A DNA stretch of 32,196 nucleotides from Gordoniibacillus chartarius (GTDB lineage: Bacteria; Bacillota; Bacilli; Paenibacillales; NBRC-103111). Below the pieces are notes generated by a model, which saw only the letters and a program-made list of their open reading frames with translations, did not search any database and had not been told where the DNA came from. The stretch covers positions 1 to 32,196 of the forward strand of contig NZ_JBHLWN010000078.1 of the NCBI RefSeq assembly GCF_042432825.1. Direction: 5' to 3'. Made by a program: the position numbers and the translations under genes. Of this stretch, positions 7,655-15,103 are shown in pieces (the stretch's first letter is position 1; the number at the start of each line of letters is the position of its first letter).

Positions 7655-8194
7655 TTCCGGCGTCATCCCGAGATAGCTGGCCAATTGATGCTGCGGGACG
7701 CGCTCCAGCAATTGCGGCCGCTTCCGCTGCAGCGACTTCAGCCGTTCTTCGGGCGAAGAAGCGACGAATGCCGCGAACTCCTCCTGCATCTGGCCGAAGC
7801 TGATCTCGATCATCCTGCGTGTCATCGTTTCGAGCTCCGCATATTTCGAGTACATCTCCTTCTCGCCGGCAAGATCGCCGACAACCATGACGGAGTCCTC
7901 TACGCAGGCTAAAGTGTGTTCGGACCATTTGTTTGACTTGTGGGCATTGAAGAACGCGATCGCCTGCTCTTCGGTATAGAAATTAGACGTCACTTCCTTT
8001 CCTTCCTCATCGACCGAGTACTGTCGGACACATCCCTTTAACACGAAATAGCATTTCGCGGGGACCTCTCCTTGCCTGAGGAGAACGGTGCCCTTTTTGA
8101 ACGTTTCCACGACAATATCTTCGGCGATGGCCCGCTGTTCCTCTTCGGTGAGGGACGTGAACCGGGTCATGTATTTGTACAGAATATGCTTCAT
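7613..8194 (-). CDS. Crp/Fnr-family transcriptional regulator
   Basis: A 193-residue regulator. Residues about 15-115 form the cyclic-nucleotide-binding-like barrel (FKKGTVLLRQGEVPAKCYFVLKGCVRQY), followed by a long dimer helix and a C-terminal winged helix. The recognition helix MTPESFSRIKRR keeps the E-x-x-S-R pattern (E180, S183, R184) that in FNR reads TTGAT half-sites. There is no N-terminal Cys cluster, so it is not an iron-sulfur FNR, and the ligand-binding Arg of true CRP is absent; the signal is unknown. The ribosome binding site is GAAAGGA before the ATG. The gene converges on, and overlaps, the DUF4386 gene. A perfect cre-like palindrome lies 22 bases upstream of the ATG, suggesting repression by a LacI/CcpA-type protein. 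Confidence 0.9.
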   Translation of the reverse strand: MKHILYKYMTRFTSLTEEEQRAIAEDIVVETFKKGTVLLRQGEVPAKCYFVLKGCVRQYSVDEEGKEVTSNFYTEEQAIAFFNAHKSNKWSEHTLACVEDSVMVVGDLAGEKEMYSKYAELETMTRRMIEISFGQMQEEFAAFVASSPEERLKSLQRKRPQLLERVPQHQLASYLGMTPESFSRIKRRLEQQP

Positions 8195-8216
8195 AGTCGA
8201 ATTCCTTTCGATTTTT

Positions 8217-8230
8217 TGTAACCGGTTACA
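8217..8230. promoter_or_regulatory. Perfect 14-bp palindrome matching the cre consensus
   Basis: TGTAACCGGTTACA is a perfect palindrome and fits TGNAANCGNWNNCA, the catabolite-response-element consensus of CcpA, including the central CG typical of LacI-family operators. It sits between the probable promoter and the ribosome binding site of the Crp/Fnr gene, where binding would block transcription. Confidence 0.5.
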
Positions 8231-8540
8231 TCAATATCAAATTTGCTTATAAATCCCTTGGCCGCTTTCCAATATGAAACCTTTCTTTGAAAATGGCAGT
8301 AACGGCCCTTCATATCCATCATCCGAGAAAAAATCTCCGCAGCTCTGTATCAGTTTTCCTGTTTAGCGTAACTATAGGTGATGGATGGCCACCGGTCAAT
8401 CGATCCTTGTCCGGCGGTATCCCAAACGAATTGAGGGGGTAAAACGCCGCGTTAATGCAAATACCAAATTAAGTCGAACAGTGGCTTCAAGCCGAATAAT
8501 AGCGTCTCTAGCACTGTGGCGATGACCGGTTCACCAGGAC
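8231..8540. other. Gene-free region between the divergent crp-type and ahpC genes
   Basis: No gene is visible. It should contain the crp-type gene promoter near the right of the palindrome (an imperfect TTGGAA...TATAAG pair on the minus strand, spacing 15). Around 8430-8455 lies ttgagggggtaaaacgccgcgttaat, which recalls ttgagggggcacgtta near 16075 in another gene-free region. Confidence 0.4.
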
Positions 8541-8569
8541 TTGACAAACGGCCCCACAGTACTTAATAT
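8541..8569 (+). promoter_or_regulatory. Sigma-A promoter of ahpCF
   Basis: A consensus TTGACA at 8541-8546, a 17-base spacer, and TAATAT at 8564-8569. The predicted transcription start near 8576 falls inside the PerR box. Confidence 0.85.
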
Positions 8570-8573
8570 TTAT

Positions 8574-8588
8574 TTATAATGATTTTAA
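8574..8588 (+). promoter_or_regulatory. PerR box
   Basis: TTATAATGATTTTAA matches the Firmicute PerR operator TTATAATNATTATAA at 13 of the 14 defined positions. It overlaps the predicted transcription start of ahpC, so PerR bound with Fe or Mn would repress, and peroxide oxidation of PerR would release the operon. Confidence 0.85.
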
Positions 8589-8616
8589 ATAAACCACTTT
8601 TAGGAGGAACCCTACT

Positions 8617-9180
8617 ATGTCTCTGATTGGAACTGAAGTAAAACCGTTTAAAGCTCAAGCGTACCACAATGGCAAGTTCATCGAAGTTACCGAAGCTGAC
8701 TTCAAAGGCAAGTGGAGCATCGTTTGCTTCTACCCTGCCGACTTCACTTTCGTATGCCCGACTGAGCTGGAAGACCTGCAAAACCAATACGACGCCCTGA
8801 AAGCACTCGGCGTAGAAGTATACTCCGTATCGACCGATACTCATTTCACACATAAAGCATGGCATGACAGCTCGGACACGATCCGCAAAATCACGTACGT
8901 AATGATCGGCGACCCGTCCCACACGATTTCCCGCAACTTCGACGTGCTGATCGAGGAAGACGGTCTTGCTGACCGCGGTACGTTCATCATCGATCCGGAC
9001 GGCGTTATTCAAGCCGTTGAAATCAACGCCGGCGGTATCGGCCGCGACGCCAGCATCCTGGTTAGCAAGGTAAAGGCAGCTCAATACGTTCGCAACAACC
9101 CAGGCGAAGTTTGCCCAGCTAAGTGGCAGGAAGGCGCTGCAACTCTGAAGCCAAGCCTTGACCTCGTAGGGAAAATCTAA
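8617..9180 (+). CDS. ahpC: Alkyl hydroperoxide reductase peroxiredoxin subunit
   Basis: A 187-residue typical two-Cys peroxiredoxin that reduces H2O2, organic peroxides and peroxynitrite in the cytoplasm. The peroxidatic Cys47 is in FYPADFTFVCPTEL, the resolving Cys166 is in GEVCPAKW, and the GTFIIDPDGVIQ and YF-like C-terminal arm layout match the AhpC decamer class. AGGAGG lies nine bases before the ATG. It is the first gene of ahpC-ahpF, 14 bases from the next start, behind a PerR-controlled promoter. Its codon use (many GTA/GAA, TAC, AAC) is that of a highly expressed gene. Confidence 0.98.
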   Translation: MSLIGTEVKPFKAQAYHNGKFIEVTEADFKGKWSIVCFYPADFTFVCPTELEDLQNQYDALKALGVEVYSVSTDTHFTHKAWHDSSDTIRKITYVMIGDPSHTISRNFDVLIEEDGLADRGTFIIDPDGVIQAVEINAGGIGRDASILVSKVKAAQYVRNNPGEVCPAKWQEGAATLKPSLDLVGKI

Positions 9181-9194
9181 GGAGTTGATGCTCC

Positions 9195-10724
9195 ATGATA
9201 CTTGACGCAGATATTAAGGCACAATTAAATCAATACCTTCAGCTCATGGAAGGCGACATCCTGCTCAAAGTGAGTGCGGGATCCGATCCCGTATCGAGAG
9301 ACATGCTGGCACTCGTGGATGAGCTGGCCACCATGTCGTCCAGAATCAAGGTAGAGAACGCTTCTCTGCCAAGAACGCCAAGCTTCAGCGTGAATCGCGT
9401 GGGCGAGGATACCGGCGTAACATTCGCCGGTATTCCTCTCGGCCACGAGTTTACTTCCTTGGTGCTGGCTCTGCTGCAGGTTAGCGGAAGAGCCCCAAAG
9501 GTCGACCAAAGCGTGATCGATCAGATCAAGAGCATCCGCGGCGAATACCATTTCGAATCATTCATCAGCCTGAGCTGCCATAACTGCCCGGACGTCGTGC
9601 AGGCGCTGAACGTGATGAGCGTCCTCAATCCCGGCATTACGCACACGATGATCGACGGCGCAGCGTTCAAAGAAGAAGCGGAAAGCCGGAATGTCCTGGC
9701 CGTACCGTCCGTCTTCCTGAACGGCGAATTTTTCGGCAGCGGCCGCATGTCGCTGGAGGAAATTCTCGCGAAGCTGGGCAATGCTCCGGATGCATCCGAG
9801 TTTGCGGATAAGGAGCCTTTCGACGTGCTTGTTGTCGGGGGTGGTCCTGCCGGCTCCAGCGCGGCGATCTACGCAGCTCGCAAAGGCATTCGCGTAGGGA
9901 TCGTAGCCGAGCGCTTCGGCGGTCAGGTGATGGATACCGTCGGCATCGAGAACTTCATCAGCGTAAAGCATACGGAAGGCGCCAAGCTGGCGGCCAGCCT
10001 GGAAGAGCACGTGAAGGAGTACAACGTCGACGTGATGAAGCTCCAGCGCGCCAAGCGCCTGGAGAAGAAGGACCTCGTCGAAGTCGAGCTCGAGAACGGC
10101 GCCGTTCTGAAGAGCAAGACCGTCATTCTCTCCACAGGCGCGCGCTGGCGTAATGTCGGTGTGCCCGGCGAAGCCGAGTTCAAGAACAAAGGCGTAGCGT
10201 ACTGCCCGCATTGCGACGGTCCACTGTTTATCGGCAAGGACGTAGCGGTGATCGGCGGCGGTAACTCCGGCATTGAGGCGGCGATCGACCTCGCCGGCAT
10301 CGTCAAGCATGTTACGGTTCTGGAGTTCAATCCGGAGCTGAAGGCGGATGCGGTCCTGCAGGATCGTCTGTACAGCCTGCCGAACGTCACGGTTCTGAAG
10401 AACGTTCAAACGAAGGAAATCACCGGCACCGATAAGGTCAACGGCATTACCTACATTGAGCGTGATACCGGGGCGGAGAAGCATGTCGAGCTGCAAGGCG
10501 TGTTCGTCCAGATCGGACTGGTGCCGAATACGGATTGGCTGGGCGATACGGTCGAGCGCAACCGCATGGGCGAGATCGTGGTCAACAGTCATGGCGCAAC
10601 CAATCTGCCGGGCGTGTTTGCCGCAGGCGACTGCACGAACAGCCCGTATAAGCAGATCATCATTTCGATGGGTTCGGGCGCTACAGCGGCGCTGGGCGCA
10701 TTCGATTATTTGATCCGGAACTAA
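9195..10724 (+). CDS. ahpF: Alkyl hydroperoxide reductase flavoprotein subunit
   Basis: A 509-residue FAD enzyme that passes electrons from NADH to AhpC. The N-terminal domain is a double thioredoxin fold with the C128-H-N-C131 redox pair (SLSCHNCPDVV). A thioredoxin-reductase-like half follows, with the FAD site VVGGGPAGSSAAIYAARKG near residue 215, the C337-P-H-C340 disulfide (AYCPHCDGP), the NADH site VAVIGGGNSGIEAA near 352, and the terminal FAAGDCTN...GSGATAALGAFDYLIRN. Length equals that of the Bacillus enzyme. An AAGGAG site lies ten bases before the ATG, right after the ahpC stop. It ends the PerR operon at a terminator. Confidence 0.98.
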   Translation: MILDADIKAQLNQYLQLMEGDILLKVSAGSDPVSRDMLALVDELATMSSRIKVENASLPRTPSFSVNRVGEDTGVTFAGIPLGHEFTSLVLALLQVSGRAPKVDQSVIDQIKSIRGEYHFESFISLSCHNCPDVVQALNVMSVLNPGITHTMIDGAAFKEEAESRNVLAVPSVFLNGEFFGSGRMSLEEILAKLGNAPDASEFADKEPFDVLVVGGGPAGSSAAIYAARKGIRVGIVAERFGGQVMDTVGIENFISVKHTEGAKLAASLEEHVKEYNVDVMKLQRAKRLEKKDLVEVELENGAVLKSKTVILSTGARWRNVGVPGEAEFKNKGVAYCPHCDGPLFIGKDVAVIGGGNSGIEAAIDLAGIVKHVTVLEFNPELKADAVLQDRLYSLPNVTVLKNVQTKEITGTDKVNGITYIERDTGAEKHVELQGVFVQIGLVPNTDWLGDTVERNRMGEIVVNSHGATNLPGVFAAGDCTNSPYKQIIISMGSGATAALGAFDYLIRN

Positions 10725-10743
10725 CACATCTTTCATACCGACG

Positions 10744-10784
10744 GCCGCCTCGCTATCTAATTAGGTAGTGAGGCGGCTGTTTTT
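10744..10784 (+). terminator. Terminator of ahpCF
   Basis: GCCGCCTC and GAGGCGGC arms (10744-10777) with an inner GCTA/TAGT-type extension, then TGTTTTT. It also stands just beyond the stop of the convergent degenerate gene at 10787. Confidence 0.9.
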
Positions 10785-10786
10785 CG

Positions 10787-11211
10787 TTATAGCCATCTTC
10801 TTGTTGTCGCTTTGAAGCTCATATAGTCACTTCCGAACTTGGCCTCCAGTACACCTTCTTCAAACTTGATATACAACTGATTCGTTACGACCGGGAATAC
10901 AATAACCGGAATAATCGTTGCTTGAATGTATGAATGTTGGTTTTCACACGGCGGAATGTGCCGGAGCCGCCAATGATTAGTCCAAGACCAATAGCCGCAA
11001 ATACAATCCCGATAAGCGTATAAGGATAGCTATGCCATACAAACAACGGGACATACGTACGCAGCAGCAGCATGACGATGAAACATATCAGAAATAGCTG
11101 AGGCGGCAGCAAATACCGGCTTCTCTTACGAACGTTCACGTCAATCTCGCCTTCGGATAATGATGAATCCAATGTAATTGTAAGGGGCGGGGCATGCGTT
11201 CTCATTAACAT
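10787..11211 (-). pseudogene. Isoprenylcysteine-methyltransferase-like gene with internal deletion
   Basis: The N-terminal part (LLPPQLFLICFIVMLLLRTY, then a second membrane segment and TFRRVKTNIHTFKQ) is the usual start of Firmicute ICMT-like membrane methyltransferases. The expected SAM-binding middle (the SGPYRYSRNPMYLG-type block) is absent. In the next frame, directly afterwards, the typical C-terminus appears: QLYIKFEEGVLEAKFG, then a TTRRWL-stop end (TAA at 10789-10787). So roughly 50-60 codons are missing and the two ends are out of frame. The likely original start is GTG near 11136 (VNVRKRSRYL) or further upstream. Without its catalytic block it cannot be active. The sequence shows no IS element at the junction; replication slippage or recombination is an inference. 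Confidence 0.75.
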
Positions 11212-11235
11212 AGGTTGACGAAGCAGGAGACCAGT

Positions 11236-13326
11236 TCACTGCAAAATGGCCTTAATCAGCTGACTTCGGTTTTTCACCTGCATCTTGGCGTACACCGAGC
11301 TTAAATGCTTCTTCACCGTAATCTCGCTCACGAACAAGCGGGCTGCAATTTCGGCATTGGAGCAGCCTTCCAGAACGAGCAGCACAACTTCCCGCTCCCG
11401 CTCAGTCAGCCCTTCCGTCTCGAACCGGCGCTCCGACTCCGCCTGATCGCTCATGCTCTTCCTCCCTGCACCATTCCCTTCGGTTGGCGACAGCTCCTCC
11501 CGATCCAGTCCGACCCGGCCCAGCATCGCCGCGAGGAACGCTTCCAGCTTGTCTCCGCGAGTATCCAGCACAAATGTAGGCGTAGGCGTCTTGCCGTCAT
11601 AACTGCAATGAGAAGCATGCGAAAGCAGCTCGAAGCCAAGACCGAGATGAGATTGGCGATGAATGTCCAGTGGAGGGGGCGTAGCAAAGAACAGCTTGCC
11701 CGCACACATGTACGTATACATTCGGGAAACCGCTTCAAGCAGCATCGAGGTATCTTCCCAGTCCAGTACGTCAATGCTCCGGATAAACCAACCGGAAGGA
11801 TCGGGGCCCTTAACTTCCAGAGCCTTACGTTCGTCAAGGGTCAGACTGCGTATATACGGACCCGAGAACGGGTTACGCTCCAAATAGCTAATCGTGTCGG
11901 AATGAATGGGAATAATAGCGGATAGACCGCATACCGTGCCATCTTGAGCCTTCATCAGCATGACGCTCTGCCGCCCCAAGGCCAGCAGCTCTTCCAGATC
12001 CAGTTCTGCAATAGCATACAACGACTCTACCTCGGACATGCCTTGCTCCATCAGCTCACCCGTTACAGGATCTATGCCTCTTCGGGTGAAGGACCTCGCC
12101 TCGTTATGGCGCCTCTCCAGATAATGCCGTCCTTCTTCCAGGTTGGCGGCCGTTAATGGCTCCCATTCGTAATCCCCCCGGTCAGGACCATTGAGAAAGG
12201 CCCGCATCACTTCATTGCCGATATAATAGAACAGCTCTCCCACTTCGTCCGCAACGTCCCGCTTACGGTACGATTCGCGGATGACCGTTACGTAATAAAG
12301 AACGCAGCGCTTCATCAGCCTCGCAAATCTGGCGGGCGACCGTTCTCTCAGATGGCCGCGGGTCGAATCTCTCATCAAATCGTGCATTCGCCAGCCCTTG
12401 CCTGACTTTCGCACGAAGGAAAGCTCCGTTAATTTGGCGAAAGCAACCATACCGACGTCCTGTCCTGTAATATACTCGAGCAGCTCCTGGTTGAACAATC
12501 GCAACATGGACGCCGCCTCGACAAGGACCAGAAGCTCCTCGTCCGGCACCTCCCTCAGCCACAGTGAAGCTAGCTCCGCGGACCAGCCTTGTTGGTCGAG
12601 CGGCCCTCCGTTGCCCATCAGCTCAGCGGAAACGGCCAGTGCCAGCGACAGCCCGTGGCCTTGGGTTCGTTCCCACAGTCGTTCACCTTGGTCCGCATCC
12701 GTTATTCCGCATTTGCGCGCATACTCCAACACTTCTGTCCGCTGCAGATGGCCAAGCGAAAGCCATAACGTACGCTCCCTCCAAGCCGGAGACAGCATCC
12801 ACCGGCCCTTGAGCGGGTGACGTCCCGCCGCCACGATCAGCACGTCGGGATGCAGCCCTCGCAGGAATTCGTCCAGCAGCCAGCCTTCCAGGTGGCTGAG
12901 CTCCTCGAACGTATCGACGGCAACAACGACCGGGCGTTCCTCTGCCAGCTTGGACAAACCGCCGAGGACTTGTTCCGTAAGAGTCTCACCGTTCTCTTTC
13001 TCAATTCCCTTCTCCTTACCGTTGGGCATTAGCTCCAGCAGCTTTCTGCAGAACGATTCGCCGGTTCGCCCAAACTCTCGGCTGTCCAGCAGGAAGAAAG
13101 CGGCACCGCGTCTGCGCGCCTGTCTTCGGAACGCGTCCAGCAAAGTGCTTTTGCCGACGCCTCCCGTACCGTACAGACTCCAAATCCGCTTTAAGCCGGA
13201 ATCTCCGTTCAGAAACTGCTCGAACAGCGCTCTCTCCCGCTCCCGTCCGACCAGGTAGGCATCCTCTCTTTCATCCAAGGTCGGAGCCTGCGCCGACTCA
13301 CCGGTTTGCCCAGTCGCCCAGTTCAT
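11236..13326 (-). CDS. ATPase (STAND-type) regulator with LuxR DNA-binding domain
   Basis: A 696-residue cytoplasmic regulator. Residues 20-330 form a STAND/MalT-like NTPase with Walker A GTGGVGKST (53-61), Walker B VVVAVDTFEEL and a winged-helix RMHDLMRD segment. Residues about 375-610 resemble a degenerate GNAT acetyltransferase fold (GLSAIIPIHSDTISYLE; later LGLGFELLSHASH and a FVLDTRG end). The last 60 residues are a LuxR/GerE helix-turn-helix (LTEREREVVLLVLEG...VSEITVKKHLSSVYAKM). The ATG at 13326 is chosen because GAGGGG lies six bases upstream; the ATG seven codons earlier lacks a site. It diverges from a cupin gene with an 18-bp palindrome between them. The ligand is unknown. Confidence 0.85.
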   Translation of the reverse strand: MNWATGQTGESAQAPTLDEREDAYLVGRERERALFEQFLNGDSGLKRIWSLYGTGGVGKSTLLDAFRRQARRRGAAFFLLDSREFGRTGESFCRKLLELMPNGKEKGIEKENGETLTEQVLGGLSKLAEERPVVVAVDTFEELSHLEGWLLDEFLRGLHPDVLIVAAGRHPLKGRWMLSPAWRERTLWLSLGHLQRTEVLEYARKCGITDADQGERLWERTQGHGLSLALAVSAELMGNGGPLDQQGWSAELASLWLREVPDEELLVLVEAASMLRLFNQELLEYITGQDVGMVAFAKLTELSFVRKSGKGWRMHDLMRDSTRGHLRERSPARFARLMKRCVLYYVTVIRESYRKRDVADEVGELFYYIGNEVMRAFLNGPDRGDYEWEPLTAANLEEGRHYLERRHNEARSFTRRGIDPVTGELMEQGMSEVESLYAIAELDLEELLALGRQSVMLMKAQDGTVCGLSAIIPIHSDTISYLERNPFSGPYIRSLTLDERKALEVKGPDPSGWFIRSIDVLDWEDTSMLLEAVSRMYTYMCAGKLFFATPPPLDIHRQSHLGLGFELLSHASHCSYDGKTPTPTFVLDTRGDKLEAFLAAMLGRVGLDREELSPTEGNGAGRKSMSDQAESERRFETEGLTEREREVVLLVLEGCSNAEIAARLFVSEITVKKHLSSVYAKMQVKNRSQLIKAILQ

Positions 13327-13416
13327 TCGAATCCCCTCGCCCGTCATTCATAACCCCCGTACATCTGGCTGATTTGTCCATCCGTCTCACATTTATAACC
13401 CCAAGTATACTATCAA

Positions 13417-13434
13417 ACTATACCGCGGTATAGT
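13417..13434. promoter_or_regulatory. Perfect 18-bp palindrome between divergent genes
   Basis: ACTATACCGCGGTATAGT is an uninterrupted palindrome midway between the LuxR-type gene and the cupin gene. TATAGT and a nearby TATACT could serve as -10 elements on either strand, so bound protein would cover both promoters. The bound regulator is not identified; LuxR-type boxes and TetR operators both have this length. Confidence 0.55.
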
Positions 13435-13522
13435 GCTCAAACCCCGCTGTCCTATGCTAAGGTTATGTCAAGCAAACGGCGGCCAAATAGGCTGCGCGTA
13501 ATTACTAAGGAGGCTAAACCTA

Positions 13523-14080
13523 TTGAACAGCGGCTCATTATCCAGAACGATTGAGAACCGGCTCGCTAAGGATCGGGTAACCTTCGTGACAACCGCGGAA
13601 GAATCCGGGGGCGCCTATGAATATGTGAAGGTGGAGCTTGCTCCCGGCGGCGGTGTCGGTCTGCATTATCATCTTGCTTTTACAGAGCATTTTGAAGCGC
13701 TTCATGGGGAACTTCATTTGGAAGTGGACGGCTCAATTTTGACACTGCATCCCGGCGAGTCTGCATCGGCCGCGCCCGGGGTACCGCACCGCTTCTTCAA
13801 CCCCGGCTCCGAGAGCATTATGTTCCACGTGAAAATCGCTCCGGCCCGAAGCTTCGAACGGATGCTCCGTATTGCCTATGGTCTAGTAAAAGACGGCAAG
13901 GTGCACGAAAAAAGCGGCATTCCCCGCAACATCTTCGAGCTGGCCGTTATGTTCAAGCTCGGTGAGACGTATATGAAAGGAATTCCGCTCTGGCTGCAAA
14001 AGGGTATGTTCGGCACTCTCTACAGAATCGCGACACATCTTGGCGTGGAAGAGCGCCTTCTGCAGACATATTGCCGGTGA
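13523..14080 (+). CDS. Cupin-domain protein
   Basis: A 185-residue protein with one cupin barrel in residues 20-115: motif 1 GVGLHYHLAFTEHFEALHGELHL (two His and a Glu of the usual metal site) and motif 2 PGVPHRFFNPG with the third His. The C-terminal 70 residues are helical (KLGETYMKGIPLWLQ) and resemble proteins annotated as cupin-containing quercetin-dioxygenase-like, of unknown substrate. The start is TTG at 13523 with AAGGAGG nine bases upstream; no ATG lies near. It leads a probable two-gene unit with the small membrane protein 51 bases on and is divergent from the LuxR-type regulator, which probably controls it. Confidence 0.8.
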   Translation: MNSGSLSRTIENRLAKDRVTFVTTAEESGGAYEYVKVELAPGGGVGLHYHLAFTEHFEALHGELHLEVDGSILTLHPGESASAAPGVPHRFFNPGSESIMFHVKIAPARSFERMLRIAYGLVKDGKVHEKSGIPRNIFELAVMFKLGETYMKGIPLWLQKGMFGTLYRIATHLGVEERLLQTYCR

Positions 14081-14131
14081 GAGTGCGAGGTAGATGACAC
14101 GTATAAATTGCAAACGAAAGGATGAAGGCGT

Positions 14132-14494
14132 ATGGGTATTCGTATGTTGAAAATCGCTTCTTTCTATTTTCTGGTCGGGGTCGTTATGGGAATGGGAATG
14201 TCTATGACCGAGAACTTCGGTTTAAGTCCTGTCCACGTGCATCTGAACCTGGTCGGTTGGGTGTCTATGGCGATTGCCGGTCTTGTATACCATCACTTCC
14301 CGGCCGCTACAAGACTACTCGGGAAGCTGCACTTCTGGACGCATAACCTTGGAGTGCCCCTTATGATGGGCGGACTTACCTCTTTAATTCTCGGTTTTCC
14401 CGGTCTTGGGCCGCTCATTCCGGTCGGCGGCATTCTGGTTGTCCTTGGAACTCTCGTTTTCTTCATCAATGTGGTGCGCAACGTGCGCGAGTAA
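14132..14494 (+). CDS. Small haem-copper-oxidase-like membrane protein
   Basis: A 120-residue protein with four membrane segments (about 7-25, 33-54, 67-88, 95-114). The motifs MSMTENFGLSPVHVHLNLVGWVSMAIAGLVYHHFP and HFWTHNLGVPLMM recall the His-bearing helices II-IV of the NorB/cbb3 catalytic subunit, but the rest of a 12-helix oxidase is missing. Such short proteins are found as stand-alone genes and are often labelled cytochrome-c oxidase subunit I-like; whether they bind haem is unknown. His residues in VHVH, YHHF and HFWTHN are available as ligands. The AAAGGA site and ATG at 14132 are used. It follows the cupin gene on the same strand. Its length is normal for this short class, so it is not called a fragment. 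Confidence 0.7.
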   Translation: MGIRMLKIASFYFLVGVVMGMGMSMTENFGLSPVHVHLNLVGWVSMAIAGLVYHHFPAATRLLGKLHFWTHNLGVPLMMGGLTSLILGFPGLGPLIPVGGILVVLGTLVFFINVVRNVRE

Positions 14495-14539
14495 ACAAAA
14501 TGATTGAGCGAGGAGGGTCACCCTTGCCCAACCGCTGAA

Positions 14540-15103
14540 TCACGATCCGTACATTGTCACGCGGTCCGCAGCAGGAATGCGAGGCTGGGCGGCCGGTATT
14601 TGCTTCGGGTAGCCCACGTGGAGGTTGCCCAGCACCTTCTCCCCGGGACGAATGTCCATCGTTTCGCGGAAGTGGGCCTCGAGCAGCCAGGGGTACGTTT
14701 CCCATACGAGTCCGATCCCCCGTTCCCACGCAAGCAGGCTGAAGTTATGAATGATACAGCTCGCCGAGGCGTAATCTTCCTCCCGCACCAGGAGGTTCGT
14801 ATTCTCCTGCATAATGACGGTAATGATCATCGGAACGGCCATAATTTTATCGTAAAATTTCTGCCCGGTCTCTTGGCGCTTGGACGGGTCCGGCTCGCGG
14901 ATCTCCTTCATGTACCGCACCGCTTCCGCCATCCGGCGCTTGCCTTCGTCGTGGCTGATGATGAACCGCCATGGCTGCGTCATCCGGTGATTCGGCACCC
15001 AGACCGCCGTATCCAGAAGCTCGAGCGCGAGCTCGACGGGTACTTCCTTATCCTCGAACCGATGAACCGACCGGCGGTCCCTAATGAGCTGTGCTAACTC
15101 CAT
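14540..15103 (-). CDS. Nitroreductase-family oxidoreductase
   Basis: A 187-residue FMN-dependent NAD(P)H oxidoreductase. The N-terminal IRDRRSVHRFEDKEVP is the classic phosphate-binding FMN motif, TAVWVPNHRMTQPWRFIIS is the second FMN block, and REEDYASASCIIHNFSLLAWERGIGLVWET carries the flavin-ring segment, with LGNLHVGYPKQIP near the end. It resembles the YdjA/TdsD-like small nitroreductases acting on quinones, nitro compounds or unknown substrates. The ATG at 15103 is nine bases from a GAGGAGG site; the TTG two codons earlier is only three away. The first 23 bases lie inside the tail of an esterase remnant, suggesting it was once the last gene of a siderophore cluster. It is convergent with the membrane-protein gene. 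Confidence 0.85.
   Translation of the reverse strand: MELAQLIRDRRSVHRFEDKEVPVELALELLDTAVWVPNHRMTQPWRFIISHDEGKRRMAEAVRYMKEIREPDPSKRQETGQKFYDKIMAVPMIITVIMQENTNLLVREEDYASASCIIHNFSLLAWERGIGLVWETYPWLLEAHFRETMDIRPGEKVLGNLHVGYPKQIPAAQPRIPAADRVTMYGS

Noticed and set aside
9558..10736. Long 392-codon minus-strand reading frame opposite ahpF
   Set aside because: It is a shadow of the real ahpF gene; no family resemblance, no ribosome site, and codon pattern that simply mirrors the sense gene.
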